From Fibrobacter sp. UBA4309 (GTDB lineage Bacteria; Fibrobacterota; Fibrobacteria; Fibrobacterales; Fibrobacteraceae): a stretch of 64,000 bases of DNA. Under the pieces are notes generated by a model. The model was not told the DNA's origin, searched no databases, and saw nothing but the letters and a program-made list of their open reading frames with translations. The stretch is taken from the NCBI RefSeq assembly GCF_002395745.1, contig NZ_DGUN01000049.1, positions 76,947 through 140,946 of the forward strand. The letters are read 5' to 3'. Within the stretch, counting starts at the first letter, position 1. The number at the start of each line of letters is the position of its first letter. Shown here piece by piece: positions 1-9,745 of this stretch. The translations under genes and the position numbers were made by a program.

Positions 1-3000
1 TACCCCAGGAACCCGCTCCCGCAGCACAGGCCCCGGCAGCAGTAGCACAGGATTCCACCGCCGCAGCACAGGCCCCGGCAGCAGTAGCACAGGACTCCAC
101 CGCCGCAGCACAGGCCCCGGCAGCAGTAGCACAGGACTCCACCGCCGCAGCCCAAGCCCCGGCAGCAGTAGCACAGGACTCCACCGCCGCAGCACAGGCC
201 CCGGACTCCACGGCACAACAACCCGTAGTCGCCGAGCCGATAGTCCAGAAGCTCACCGGCACCGAGATCAAGGGTAACGTACACGGCATGCTCACCGCAG
301 ACAAGTCCCCGTACCTCGTGACTGGCGACATCACCATCAACAACGACCAGGCCTTGTTCATCCAGGCCGGCGTAACGATCTATTTCGAACCGGGTACCGG
401 AATCTACGTGAACAACGGTTCGCTTGCCGTCGCCGGCAACCCGTCCACGCCTGTCGTTCTCCGTTCTTCTTCGGAACCGGCAAAGGAAGGGAGCTGGAAA
501 GGTATCTACCTCACCGGCGAAAACACGTTCAACCTGCACGGTGTCGAAATTGCCGATGCCGAAGTAGGCATCGCTATCGAAAAGGGCAACTTGAACCTGC
601 AGTCGGCCAAGATCCGCAACACGGCCTCCCGCGGCGTTTACGTACGCGACGGCGAAGCAAGCATCATCGCCAGCGAATTTTCCGACAACAAGGGCGTAGC
701 GCTCCACGCAGGCAACTATGCCAAGGTCAACGCCGACAACACCAACTTCACCAACAACAACTTCGCCCTCCTCAATTCCGAATTGGCGAGCACCTCCGTT
801 CACGGCAGCGACTTCCACGCCAATGCTTTCGCAGTCGTCGGCAAGGAGAACAACCAGTTCAGCTTCCACAACACCTCGGTGCACGACAACAAGGTCGGTG
901 CCGCGGGTATCGACATTATGGACCCGTCCGTAATCTCCAGCGTGAGCGACAACGACAACAACTTTGAATCGGCCACTATCGCGCTGCTTTCGACGTTGCC
1001 CGCGAATCCGGAGATCCCCGGCGTAGACAGGCGTCCATTCAACCCGAACGACAAGATCAGCGTTCTTGCCCGCGAAGAAAAGGAAAAAGAAATCGTCAAG
1101 GACACCTCCAAGACATGGACAATCCTCGGCAACGTGATGCTCGGCGGCAACTACCACAACGTGGCGACCCGCAAGAACAAGCACGAGGAACAGATTATCG
1201 GGAACGACACTATCGGCCACAATTCGAAGTTCAAGAACACGTTCCAGGTTCCCGGATTCGGCGGGGAACTGGCCGCCTATCTCTATATGCAGTCCAACGA
1301 CGGCAAGACTATCGAGTTCAATACCGACATCACCGTTGATTCCTGGAACCACTTCTCCCCCAATCCCGTAACGCTGAGCTACAAGGACAACTACAACAGT
1401 GTCATTCTCGGCGACCACGAAAAGACCGGCGGAGAAATCTACATGTCGAACCTGCCGCTTTTCGGTATCGACTACACGCTTTCGCTCCTGAAAAACAACG
1501 CCGACGAACCCCTGTTCGAAGTCAACGGATTCTTTGGCGAAGCCAAGCGCAGCATGGTTCCCGGAGACAGGCATCCTTACATTTACAAGAACTATATCGA
1601 AGACGGTACGGCACAGGCCCAGAGACTGGCCTACGGCGGATCGTTCAAGTGGGCTCCCGTGCGCCGTTTCGACGCCAAGGTCGGCGCCATTTACGCCAGC
1701 GACGAGCTCGTAGACCCGCTTCTGCGCGACGGTGCATCAAGCAAGTACACGACAGTAGACCCGATGATTGACGCATTCACCATGTACGCCGACGGAAACT
1801 GGCTCTTCTTCCCGGGAGACATCGAACTCAATGGACAGATTGCCGTAGGCCGCGCAGACACCACCGACGTCATTCGCGAACGCGCCATCAACACGGTATT
1901 CTCCAAGGCCGGGCTCAACGTCAGCTCGTTCTCCAAGATTCGCAGCCTGTTGCAGAACTCGGAACGCATCAATGCCTTGAGCCACGACGAACTTGTCGAG
2001 ATCTTTGGCGACAACGCCGCCCTCCGCGATTCCGAAATGAAGGACTCCCTGCGTACGCTTATCAAGGAAGCGAAGACTGTCCAGAACAAGAAAGAAGACG
2101 AACGCGACGACGACCGTATCCTGGGAGAGACCTGGGATAGCCAGAATTTCGCCCTCAGCGCATCGCTCAACTGGAACATCAACAAGACGCACATCTACGG
2201 CCAGGTAAAGTACATCGGCGAAGATTTTTACAGCGCCGGTTCCGATAACCAGCTTTCGGACTACCGCCAGTTCCTCGCCCGACTCGACCAGGACATCTTC
2301 AAGTTCTGGACTCTCGGCGTTCATTACGAACTCAATGTCGAAAACGCGGCCAATGGTGGCAAGAAGAACCACTTCGGCTTGAACGAAGGCACCCATTGGG
2401 GCATGCTCAACAGCGCCGGCAGCAAATGGCTCGACAAGCATGAGCTGGATATCGACCGCGCCAAGTATACGCAGAACATGGGTACCGACCAGAAGTTCAA
2501 TATCGGCAAGAACGTCACGCTCACCGCCGGTTACAACTTCCAGTACCAGAAACAATACCGTCCGTACCAGCTGCACGGCGACTTCATGCTCGAAGACGGC
2601 ATCTACAAGGACGAATGGTTCCGCGGTTACAAGAACAAGGCCACTACGAAAGTCATATACAAAGACGACACAACTCTCGTCGATTCGCTGCGCTGGGCCA
2701 AGTACAATTCACTCTACGGGGAAAGCGTTCTGGCCAGCAGGTTCCAGGAAAGAGTCTTCAAGCACACCTTCTTTGCCGGTGTCAGCGTAAAGGCGTTCAA
2801 CACGACGTTCAAGGCCGACGGCCGTTGGACCATCCGTGCCGACGGTTCGCAGTTCCTCAGGGATAGTCTCGTCGAGGACTTCGACTTTAACGACACCACC
2901 TGGGCAAAGCTGGGTTACTATTTCGGTGGAGCCGATTATTTCGAGCACACCTACCCCTTGTCGGCAACGACGTCTTTCAAGGGCATCCAGAACCGCTTCG

Positions 3001-3335
3001 CCGTCATACCGCGATTCAAGTATTACACGCGCGACAACATGGATGAAGCCGAAATCACCTTCAGCGACGAATTCGAAATGCCGCTCAAGGACCGCTTCTT
3101 TGTCCTCGGCCTGAATGCGGAATTCCGCTACATGTCGACGACCTGGGAAGAAGGCGAAGACGACTTTGACGAATCGGAAAGCGACATTCTCGGAAGCACC
3201 AGCCTCCGCGTGAACCACACCAAGCATTTCTATAGCGTATGGAACGTTGGGGCATCGTTCTACAACCGTCCCGACGACCTTTCCAGCGAGTACCGCGACA
3301 TCTTCGGTGGCATCCAGCTGAATTACATATTCTAG
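1..3335 (+). CDS. Outer-membrane beta-helix/beta-barrel protein, 5' end outside window
   Basis: The reading frame is open from the window edge (codons from base 3), so the start and any signal peptide lie upstream. Three zones are visible: an Ala/Pro-rich repeat (about 31-198), a region of short repeating strands typical of a right-handed parallel beta-helix (about 290-1000, with N-rich turns and 'G(I/V)xI' rungs), and a long region of alternating aromatic/polar strands to the end, like a large outer-membrane barrel. The final residue is phenylalanine, as in many outer-membrane proteins that use the BAM machinery. An internal charged stretch near 2040-2120 looks like a long loop. It is followed 9 bp later by the FAD dehydrogenase gene. 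Function and ligand are not recognised; a carbohydrate-related surface role is only a guess from the beta-helix. Confidence 0.75.
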   Translation, partial: PQEPAPAAQAPAAVAQDSTAAAQAPAAVAQDSTAAAQAPAAVAQDSTAAAQAPAAVAQDSTAAAQAPDSTAQQPVVAEPIVQKLTGTEIKGNVHGMLTADKSPYLVTGDITINNDQALFIQAGVTIYFEPGTGIYVNNGSLAVAGNPSTPVVLRSSSEPAKEGSWKGIYLTGENTFNLHGVEIADAEVGIAIEKGNLNLQSAKIRNTASRGVYVRDGEASIIASEFSDNKGVALHAGNYAKVNADNTNFTNNNFALLNSELASTSVHGSDFHANAFAVVGKENNQFSFHNTSVHDNKVGAAGIDIMDPSVISSVSDNDNNFESATIALLSTLPANPEIPGVDRRPFNPNDKISVLAREEKEKEIVKDTSKTWTILGNVMLGGNYHNVATRKNKHEEQIIGNDTIGHNSKFKNTFQVPGFGGELAAYLYMQSNDGKTIEFNTDITVDSWNHFSPNPVTLSYKDNYNSVILGDHEKTGGEIYMSNLPLFGIDYTLSLLKNNADEPLFEVNGFFGEAKRSMVPGDRHPYIYKNYIEDGTAQAQRLAYGGSFKWAPVRRFDAKVGAIYASDELVDPLLRDGASSKYTTVDPMIDAFTMYADGNWLFFPGDIELNGQIAVGRADTTDVIRERAINTVFSKAGLNVSSFSKIRSLLQNSERINALSHDELVEIFGDNAALRDSEMKDSLRTLIKEAKTVQNKKEDERDDDRILGETWDSQNFALSASLNWNINKTHIYGQVKYIGEDFYSAGSDNQLSDYRQFLARLDQDIFKFWTLGVHYELNVENAANGGKKNHFGLNEGTHWGMLNSAGSKWLDKHELDIDRAKYTQNMGTDQKFNIGKNVTLTAGYNFQYQKQYRPYQLHGDFMLEDGIYKDEWFRGYKNKATTKVIYKDDTTLVDSLRWAKYNSLYGESVLASRFQERVFKHTFFAGVSVKAFNTTFKADGRWTIRADGSQFLRDSLVEDFDFNDTTWAKLGYYFGGADYFEHTYPLSATTSFKGIQNRFAVIPRFKYYTRDNMDEAEITFSDEFEMPLKDRFFVLGLNAEFRYMSTTWEEGEDDFDESESDILGSTSLRVNHTKHFYSVWNVGASFYNRPDDLSSEYRDIFGGIQLNYIF
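31..198 (+). repeat. Four tandem 42-bp units, in frame
   Basis: Units begin at 31, 73, 115 and 157 and each encodes 14 residues (PAAVAQDSTAAAQA). Copies differ by only a few bases (gat/gac at the Asp codon; cccaag for cacagg near 151). A partial unit precedes and follows. Because the unit length is a multiple of three, copy-number changes would keep the reading frame. Confidence 0.95.
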
Positions 3336-3344
3336 CACCACCCG

Positions 3345-4922
3345 ATGTTCACATACCGCTATAGAGAACTGCCCGTAGCATTGCAACACAAAGGCGAGGT
3401 CCGAACGGCCCTCGCCAGGGAGTTGCATATCCACCCCGAAAAGATTTTCAATCTCGAAGTGGAGCGCTTCGCGCTGGACAGCCGTAAAAAGGGAAATCCG
3501 CACTGGAGCTACAACGTCATTTTCGACGTCCAGCAACAGCTCCGTGCAGGGAAGAATGCAGCGCGGGGACTCCTGGAAGCCTCGCGGGAAAACGAGACGC
3601 CCGACAGCGACCCGCTAGCGCAAAGCGTCCCGATGGCAAGCCACATAGACGTGATAGGCGCGGGCCCCGCAGGGCTGTGGGCAGCCCTCCACCTGCTGCG
3701 TCGCGGATTTGCCGTCGACCTTTACGAGCAGGGCAAACCCGTCGAGGAACGTTTCCGCGACATCCGCAGGTTCTTCGCCGAACGCGTCTTCAACGAGCAT
3801 TCCAACGTATTGTTCGGCGAAGGCGGGGCCGGCGCCTTCAGTGACGGCAAGCTCAACACGCGCAGCCGCAATATTTTCTCGGAGACTGTCTTGCGCGACA
3901 TGGTGGAATTCGGAGTCGACGAAAGCGTCGTGACGTTCGCCAAGCCGCACATCGGCACCGACAGGCTCGTACTGATGCTCCGGAAAATCCGTGCCGAAAT
4001 CGCACGGCTCGGCGGCAAGATCCATTTCTACACCGCGCTCGAAGACATCGAAATCAAGAACGGATGCGTTTGCGCCATCAAGGTGAATGACGAATGGAAG
4101 CCCTGCGATGCGCTAGTCCTTGCCACCGGACATTCCGCCCGCGGCATATACGAACTGCTCGCAGCCCGCGGAGTCACCCTCGAAAGCAAGGCGTTCGCGA
4201 TGGGCGTCCGCGTGGAACACCCGCAAGCGCTAATCAACCTGCGCCAACTCGGCAAGGATGTCGACACGAAGCTCACGGGCTCCGCGGAGTACTTCCTCGC
4301 CACGCCGACGCTTAACAAGACGAGCAGCGCCTACAGTTTTTGCATGTGCCCGGGTGGCGTGCTGGTCCCGTGCGCATCCGAGCCGGGAACGCTAGCCACC
4401 AACGGCATGAGCTACAGCCGCCGTAACGGCCACACCGCGAACGGTGCGATTGTCGTCCCCGTAGATGCGAGCAGCACCACGTTCGGAGGGCTCGATTTTC
4501 AGCGCAAGACAGAGCGCGATGCATTCGACGTGGGCGGCAAGAATTACGCGGCCCCCGCACAGACCATCAAGGCATTCCTCGCCCACCATGCCGACAAGAG
4601 CTTACCCAAATCCACATACCCTTGCGGACTTGTACCAAGCAATATCTGGGACTGGCTCGACAAGAAGATTTGCAGTTCGCTTGCAGAGGGATTCCAGAAT
4701 TTTGACCGCAAGATTCCGGGATTCATCGAGCAGGGGCTAATCGTCGCGCCCGAGACGCGCACGAGTTCGCCAGTACGCATCACGCGCAACAACGATACGC
4801 TCGAAAGCGTCAATACCAAGGGACTTTTCGTGCTCGGCGAGGGCGCGGGCTATTCCGGCGGAATCGTCACGAGCGCCGCCGACGGCATAAGGCTAGCCGT
4901 ACGCGCGAAAAAAAGCAAATAA
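3345..4922 (+). CDS. FAD-dependent dehydrogenase, COG2509 type
   Basis: A 525-residue flavoprotein. The N-terminal ~85 residues form the small alpha/beta domain that precedes the Rossmann fold in this family. The dinucleotide-binding motif GAGPAGLWAALHLL follows near residue 105, with an acidic/basic YEQG at the end of strand 2. A second FAD contact (FVLGEGAGYSGGIV) lies near the C-terminus, followed by AADG. 'FGEGGAGAFSDGKLNTR' is also typical of the family. The substrate is unknown. ATG at 3345 is the only reasonable start and lies 9 bp after the upstream stop, so co-transcription is possible. The last 56 bp overlap the convergent ccsA-like gene. Confidence 0.85.
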   Translation: MFTYRYRELPVALQHKGEVRTALARELHIHPEKIFNLEVERFALDSRKKGNPHWSYNVIFDVQQQLRAGKNAARGLLEASRENETPDSDPLAQSVPMASHIDVIGAGPAGLWAALHLLRRGFAVDLYEQGKPVEERFRDIRRFFAERVFNEHSNVLFGEGGAGAFSDGKLNTRSRNIFSETVLRDMVEFGVDESVVTFAKPHIGTDRLVLMLRKIRAEIARLGGKIHFYTALEDIEIKNGCVCAIKVNDEWKPCDALVLATGHSARGIYELLAARGVTLESKAFAMGVRVEHPQALINLRQLGKDVDTKLTGSAEYFLATPTLNKTSSAYSFCMCPGGVLVPCASEPGTLATNGMSYSRRNGHTANGAIVVPVDASSTTFGGLDFQRKTERDAFDVGGKNYAAPAQTIKAFLAHHADKSLPKSTYPCGLVPSNIWDWLDKKICSSLAEGFQNFDRKIPGFIEQGLIVAPETRTSSPVRITRNNDTLESVNTKGLFVLGEGAGYSGGIVTSAADGIRLAVRAKKSK

Positions 4923-7092
4923 GGAGAGTATCGGCGACGACGAACGCACCGAGCCAGGTGGCGGTGCCATTCTGGAATCCGTAACTGTGCAGCCCTACCC
5001 CGAGCAGGTTCACGCCGAACCAGCAGAGGAACGTCACAATCATGTTAAAACAGCTGAGCATGGCAAAGGCCCGCTCGCTAACCAGGCGCCCCGCACGCAA
5101 ATGCAGCAGGAGCATCGCCCAGAGGATTACGAACAGTGCGCCACATTCCTTCGGGTCGAACCCCCAGAAGCGACCCCATGCGAAATCAGCCCACACGCCG
5201 CCCAGGAGCGTGCCAATGATGGTAAAGACCGCGCCAAAGACGAGCGTTCCGTACAGGAGCGAATTGAGCGGGGTGCGCGGCGATTCACCCGAAGATACCG
5301 CGCGGTTCTCTTCTGAAGATGCGCGGAACAGCGCCACATGCGCCACGACTCCAGAAAGGATCATCCCAGCAAAACCAAGCGCAATCGTAAACACGTGTAT
5401 CGTGAGGAACACGGAGGAATTCAATACGGCAGGAATCGGCCGGAAGGTATCGCCCGGCTCCAGCACGAACTTTGCGAAGAACAAAAGGAGAGCCGCCATG
5501 AACGTCACGGGAACCATGAGCGAGAACGTACGGCGCTTGCAGAATATAAACGCGCCCGCCTCGAACGCCATCAACAGCATAGCCACGAGCAACACGATTT
5601 CGTACAGACTAGAAAGCGGGACACGGACGGCGACGTATGTGCGCAAGGTAAACAGAACCGCAAGTATTCCCGCCGTCGCGATACAGGCCACATTCGCCGC
5701 CACATCCATTTTCCTCGATTTGAAAATCAAGTTCAGCGAAGCAAGCAGGCAGGCGATAAACGCCGCCACGAACGCCCATAGCGCCAGATTAAGCTTGTGG
5801 TAGAGCACCTCCATCGAAATCCGCGCAGGATCCACACCCGCCTCTGCATCACCGACCGGCGAGAACGCCGTCCGTGCCGCGACCGCCTCGTATTCCAGGA
5901 CGTTCGAATAGAGTCGACGCATTTCGAGAGTCGCCGGGTGATTATCATCGCGGCTCGCATAAAGTTGAAGCAAATCACGGGAACGGAAAAGTTCCGCATA
6001 ACTCACGTAACGGCGGTCTTCGGGCAAATCCAAAGCCTGCGCCGCATCGCTACGCAACACTTTGAATAGCTCAAGATTTTTCGCTCCTTCGGGATGGTTC
6101 TGGATTAGACGCACGACATCCCCGGCAGAAAGCTTCGGCACCTCCTGCCTTTCGCAGTATGGGACCTCCCCGCGGAACTTGATTGTCACGCGACCGCTCA
6201 GATTGTCCAGGAATCCGCGGGCAAAGGAATCAAACGGACGAATAGCAGAATCTACCAGCACAGGGGAATCCGCCTTCAGGCCTTCCCAGATGGTCGTCGG
6301 TTGCGCCGACGCCTGCGAATTGGCGGGCGCCATCACGACAAGGCCCGCAACAAGCGCCAACAACGGCACGATTTTTGTTCCCATGTAAGAAGCCTGCGCT
6401 TTAGCAGTCTCCTTCCGCGCACAGCGCACTTTCACCACGTAATGGAACACCGCCCCCAGCAAGAAAAGCACCATAAACACGTACGGCACAAAGTGGAACG
6501 GGTCGTAATACACCTTGTACATCGAGATGACCTTGTTCTTCGACATAGGCAGGTCACCCCTGAAATGCGCGTAGTAGGGCCAACCCGTGAGCAACACGGA
6601 TTCGTCCAGATTCACGGGCTCTACACCCAGGCTATCGTCTGCCGCATAGAACTTCACCTTCTGCGCGGTCGCACTGGAATCAGCAAGCTCGACAGAATTC
6701 AGGGCAACCACCTCGAACCCGTTGTACTCCCGCTTGATTTCGCTCCCGACAACGCCACCCGCGAGCAGCACGAGCAAGGCAACATGCATAAGCCAGAGGC
6801 CCGCATTTTTCCAACCGCGGGGCATCCGGAAAACCATACTCGCGACAAGGTTAGCACACGCAACAACCGCGACGCTCTTGAAGGCGGGCAACGGAACAAC
6901 GCCCAGTACCCATATAAAGAAACTGTCAAAAAAGCGCTCGATGGCAACCGAAGCCGGAATACCCGCAGCCTCGGCATTCGCCTGCGCCAGGGTTCCCCAG
7001 AACGTGAGCACCAAAAAGGCAACAAGGACAAAAGCAGTCACCTTCAGCGACGCCAACTTTTTCAAGCATTCTTTCGTCTTTCGTCTTTCCAC
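4867..7092 (-). CDS. Fused ResB-CcsA cytochrome c assembly protein
   Basis: A 741-residue polytopic membrane protein for System II cytochrome c maturation, which delivers haem to apocytochromes outside the inner membrane. The N-terminal half has four early membrane segments and a soluble periplasmic stretch like ResB/Ccs1. The C-terminal ~270 residues are CcsA-like, with the Trp-rich haem-handling motif WGRFWGFDPKE and flanking conserved histidines (TIHVFTIALGF before it, GVGLHSYGF after). Such fusions are known in Epsilonproteobacteria and Bacteroidota. The start is GTG at 7092, six bases after the stop of the upstream phosphoesterase gene, suggesting coupled translation. The 3' end overlaps the convergent dehydrogenase gene by 56 bp. 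The cytochrome it serves is not in the window. Confidence 0.88.
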   Translation of the reverse strand: MERRKTKECLKKLASLKVTAFVLVAFLVLTFWGTLAQANAEAAGIPASVAIERFFDSFFIWVLGVVPLPAFKSVAVVACANLVASMVFRMPRGWKNAGLWLMHVALLVLLAGGVVGSEIKREYNGFEVVALNSVELADSSATAQKVKFYAADDSLGVEPVNLDESVLLTGWPYYAHFRGDLPMSKNKVISMYKVYYDPFHFVPYVFMVLFLLGAVFHYVVKVRCARKETAKAQASYMGTKIVPLLALVAGLVVMAPANSQASAQPTTIWEGLKADSPVLVDSAIRPFDSFARGFLDNLSGRVTIKFRGEVPYCERQEVPKLSAGDVVRLIQNHPEGAKNLELFKVLRSDAAQALDLPEDRRYVSYAELFRSRDLLQLYASRDDNHPATLEMRRLYSNVLEYEAVAARTAFSPVGDAEAGVDPARISMEVLYHKLNLALWAFVAAFIACLLASLNLIFKSRKMDVAANVACIATAGILAVLFTLRTYVAVRVPLSSLYEIVLLVAMLLMAFEAGAFIFCKRRTFSLMVPVTFMAALLLFFAKFVLEPGDTFRPIPAVLNSSVFLTIHVFTIALGFAGMILSGVVAHVALFRASSEENRAVSSGESPRTPLNSLLYGTLVFGAVFTIIGTLLGGVWADFAWGRFWGFDPKECGALFVILWAMLLLHLRAGRLVSERAFAMLSCFNMIVTFLCWFGVNLLGVGLHSYGFQNGTATWLGAFVVADTLLICFFSRVRLALCRRRRS

Positions 7093-7098
7093 TATCGT

Positions 7099-8091
7099 CT
7101 AGATAGCCTCCACCCACACGAACTTGCTTTCGTCGAGTTTCTGTTCACCGTCGAAGCGGTAGGCGACAAGCCGGCCATCGCCACGGTAGCCTGCCACGCT
7201 AAAGTCAAGGCAGCATACGTTATCGCGAATCAGCTTCGGGAGTCCCGTCAGCCAATAATGCCCGAAAAACACCGGGCGTTCGCTTTCACCATAGAAAGAC
7301 CTGTCCTTTATGTCGGCAGGCACATCAAGGGCCGGCAATTCTACGCCCGGCTGGAAACTCAGTTCGCGAAGCGTCGCATCTTTCGGGTCGAGCCACCAGC
7401 GGAGCCGGCAACGTTTACGCACCACGCCCTCGCCATCACAGAAGGTGATGCCGTCGGGCAAGTCCATCTCGGGCCCTTTCAAGAAGATGTTGATCGGGTC
7501 GAAAAGCGAATCGCCGTATTCGCAATACTGGTCGTTGGCACGGGCAATCAGTTCGTCGAAGTTTCCGTCGGCAAACGAACGGATACGCTCCTTCTTCAGC
7601 GTCTCGGCACACCGCGTATCGAAACAGGCGTGCTGCGCACGGAACGATTCCGTCTCGATATAGAACGGGAGCGTCTTCAAGAAATCGAGCATTTCCAGAA
7701 ATTCGGACTTGCGGCCCTTATAGCATTCCACCGTCCTCGCGTGAATAGCGACCTTGTTGAAAGCGTGTTCGCGCAGGTAACCTCCACGGATAGAGTGGAT
7801 GACATGTCCACCGCCAAAGCCGTTCAGTTGCCAGAAGCTGAGCGCATTGAATTCATGGTTGCCCATCAATGCAACGGCCGAGCCCGCATCGCGCATGGCG
7901 CGCACCAGGTTCACAGTTTCGCGGGCCTCGCCACCCCTATCGATATAATCGCCCAGAAAGACGACGGAGCGGCCACCCCCCGGATACCGGAAGGCCCCGC
8001 ACGATTCCACGTAGCCCAGCTTCTTCAAAAGCTGGCGCAGCTCCTCGCAGTGCCCGTGGACATCGCCTATGAAATCGATAGAAGAGTTCAT
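7099..8091 (-). CDS. Calcineurin-like metallophosphoesterase
   Basis: A 330-residue protein with the full signature of the PPP/PrpE-type metallophosphoesterase family: GDVHGH near residue 10, GDYIDRGG near 48 and GNHEF near 77, with a later 'FFGHYW' histidine motif near 275. These residues bind the two-metal centre. Family members hydrolyse phosphoproteins or dinucleoside polyphosphates; which applies here cannot be told. There is no signal peptide, so it is probably cytoplasmic. ATG at 8091 has no Shine-Dalgarno but a TATATT hexamer ends 6 nt upstream. The ccsA-like gene follows directly in the same direction. Confidence 0.88.
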   Translation of the reverse strand: MNSSIDFIGDVHGHCEELRQLLKKLGYVESCGAFRYPGGGRSVVFLGDYIDRGGEARETVNLVRAMRDAGSAVALMGNHEFNALSFWQLNGFGGGHVIHSIRGGYLREHAFNKVAIHARTVECYKGRKSEFLEMLDFLKTLPFYIETESFRAQHACFDTRCAETLKKERIRSFADGNFDELIARANDQYCEYGDSLFDPINIFLKGPEMDLPDGITFCDGEGVVRKRCRLRWWLDPKDATLRELSFQPGVELPALDVPADIKDRSFYGESERPVFFGHYWLTGLPKLIRDNVCCLDFSVAGYRGDGRLVAYRFDGEQKLDESKFVWVEAI

Positions 8092-8097
8092 GACCTA

Positions 8098-8103
8098 AAT
8101 ATA
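8098..8103 (-). promoter_or_regulatory. Putative -10 box (TATATT), leaderless start
   Basis: TATATT on the minus strand ends 6 nt before the ATG at 8091. This distance would place transcription start at or next to the start codon. No ribosome binding site is visible. Confidence 0.4.
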
Positions 8104-8133
8104 ATTTTCTATTTCTGACACATCCAATTTTTT

Positions 8134-8139
8134 TATTTT
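8134..8139 (+). promoter_or_regulatory. Putative -10 box (TATTTT), leaderless start
   Basis: TATTTT ends 7 nt before the ATG at 8147, in a T-rich tract without a Shine-Dalgarno. The T-richness makes chance occurrence more likely here than at other sites. Confidence 0.3.
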
Positions 8140-8146
8140 TCGAGCG

Positions 8147-8707
8147 ATGTTCCACCCGATTCGACATTTCATCACCATCACTCGCCACAGGAACGAAGTC
8201 ATCCGTCTCTGCTTCAAGGCGGGTATTGGCCTGCAGGGGCTGTTCCACGACCTGTCGAAGTATTCGCCTACGGAATTCATCCCCGGAGCCAAGTACTATA
8301 GCGGCAAGGAATCCCCGAACAACGGAGAACGCCGCGACACAGGCATGAGCCTCGCCTGGATGCACCACAAGGGCAGAAACAAGCACCATTTCGAGTTCTG
8401 GTACGATTACGAGATGGCCACCAAAAAGATTGTTCCCATGAACATGCCCGACCGCTACATCAAGGAAATGTTCTGCGACAGGGTGGCCGCGTCCAAGACG
8501 TACAACAAGCAAGGCTACACCGACAAATCGCCGCTCGAATACCTCCAAAAGAGTACGGCCAACGAAAAGATGACACCTACCACCTACCGCAAGCTCCTGT
8601 ACCTGTTGCAGATGCTTGCCGAAAAGGGCGAAAAGGAGACTCTCAAGTTCATGCGGCACTGCAAGGAATTGCCTCTCGCCGAGATTGCCCCGAGCACAGC
8701 CCCGTAA
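8147..8707 (+). CDS. DUF5662-like protein
   Basis: A 186-residue soluble protein. The N-terminal half is rich in His and Asp (HDLSKYSPTEF near residue 38, then MHHKGRNKHHFEFW near 73), a pattern that recalls metal-binding HD-like or DUF5662 proteins, which are often found in phage and bacterial genomes. No signal peptide or membrane segment is present. The reaction is unknown. Translation most likely starts at ATG 8147, just downstream of a TATTTT hexamer. It is divergent from the phosphoesterase gene and followed 64 bp later by the CvfB-like gene. Family assignment is from memory of the HDLSKY motif. Confidence 0.65.
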   Translation: MFHPIRHFITITRHRNEVIRLCFKAGIGLQGLFHDLSKYSPTEFIPGAKYYSGKESPNNGERRDTGMSLAWMHHKGRNKHHFEFWYDYEMATKKIVPMNMPDRYIKEMFCDRVAASKTYNKQGYTDKSPLEYLQKSTANEKMTPTTYRKLLYLLQMLAEKGEKETLKFMRHCKELPLAEIAPSTAP

Positions 8708-8771
8708 AATCCTATATTTTTACTGTCGCGGATGGTCGCGACACCAACACCTGAACGGAAAGGCTAAAAAA

Positions 8772-9608
8772 ATGGAAATCGGAAAAATTAACCGCGCACG
8801 CGTCGACGCAGTCATGCCCCAGGGTTTCTACCTGGAGCTCGAAACCGGCGGCCGCATACTGCTTCCCGGCAACAAGAACCAGTTCACGTTACAAGAAGGC
8901 GAGATCGTCGACGTATTCGTCTACATGGATTCCGAAGACCGCCCCATCGCCACGCTGGACAGGCCGTTCGCCCAGGTTGACGAATTTGCCGTTCTCGAAG
9001 TCAAGGACGTCAACAACATCGGCGCGTTCCTCGACTGGGGCCTGAACAAGGACCTTTTCCTCCCCTACAAGCAACAGCTCGGCGAACTGCGCCGGGGGGA
9101 CAAGTGCGTCGTCTACATCTTGAAAGACGAAAAGAGCGGCAGACTTGTCGCCACCGAAAAAATCAAGAGTTTCATTGATACGGACACCTCCGAACTCCAC
9201 GTAGGCCAGCGCGTCGAGCTTGCCGCCTACGAAGTCACGCCCGACTACGTCGACTTCCTGGTAGACTACCGTTACACGGGACGCCTCATGGTGACGCGCG
9301 GCATGGGACGTATCTACATCGGCGATACCATGCCCGGATACATCCAGCGGTTTACCGGCGACGGAAAGATTACGCTGAACCTCACTCCGGTCGGCTACAA
9401 GGGCATCATGAACAGCGAAAGCCCGAACGCCATCCTTCAAAAGCTGGAAGAAGCCGGCGGGTTCCTACCTTACGGCGACCATTCCGACCCGGAAGCCATC
9501 CGCGAGGAATTCGGCATTTCCAAGAAGACCTTCAAGAAGATTCTCGGCACGCTTTTCCGCGAAGGGAAAATCGTCATCGAGGATGACGGCTTCCGTACCG
9601 CCGGCTAA
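8772..9608 (+). CDS. CvfB-like S1 RNA-binding protein
   Basis: A 278-residue protein with consecutive S1-type OB-fold domains (start 'GKINRARVDAVMPQGFYLEL', a second at about residues 75-140 with 'NIGAFLDWGLNKDLFLP', a third later) and a C-terminal winged-helix-like region ('REEFGISKKTFKKILGTLFREGKIV'). This order matches the CvfB/YitL family, RNA-binding regulators. The frame is open further upstream, but ATG 8772 is preferred because GGAAAGG lies about 9 nt before it and homology-like sequence begins there. A TATATTTTT box near 8713 lies about 55 bp upstream. RNA targets are unknown. Confidence 0.85.
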   Translation: MEIGKINRARVDAVMPQGFYLELETGGRILLPGNKNQFTLQEGEIVDVFVYMDSEDRPIATLDRPFAQVDEFAVLEVKDVNNIGAFLDWGLNKDLFLPYKQQLGELRRGDKCVVYILKDEKSGRLVATEKIKSFIDTDTSELHVGQRVELAAYEVTPDYVDFLVDYRYTGRLMVTRGMGRIYIGDTMPGYIQRFTGDGKITLNLTPVGYKGIMNSESPNAILQKLEEAGGFLPYGDHSDPEAIREEFGISKKTFKKILGTLFREGKIVIEDDGFRTAG

Positions 9609-9745
9609 AACAAACTTTTTTTTACATTAACATCTTTTTTTGCGATTTTTTTGTGAAAATATCACAAGTTTTTTCGCATTTCCCGATTTCGGTATATATT
9701 TGCAGTAGAAACAAGAACTGTTTTAAACATTTATTGAGGTTGTGA

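Noticed and set aside
31..198. Tandem repeats as a CRISPR array
   Set aside because: Units are contiguous with no spacers and stay in one open reading frame.
6301..8118. Plus-strand open frame of 605 codons
   Set aside because: It is antisense to the ResB-CcsA and phosphoesterase genes, is rich in His/Arg with no fold motifs, and the minus-strand proteins have clear signatures.
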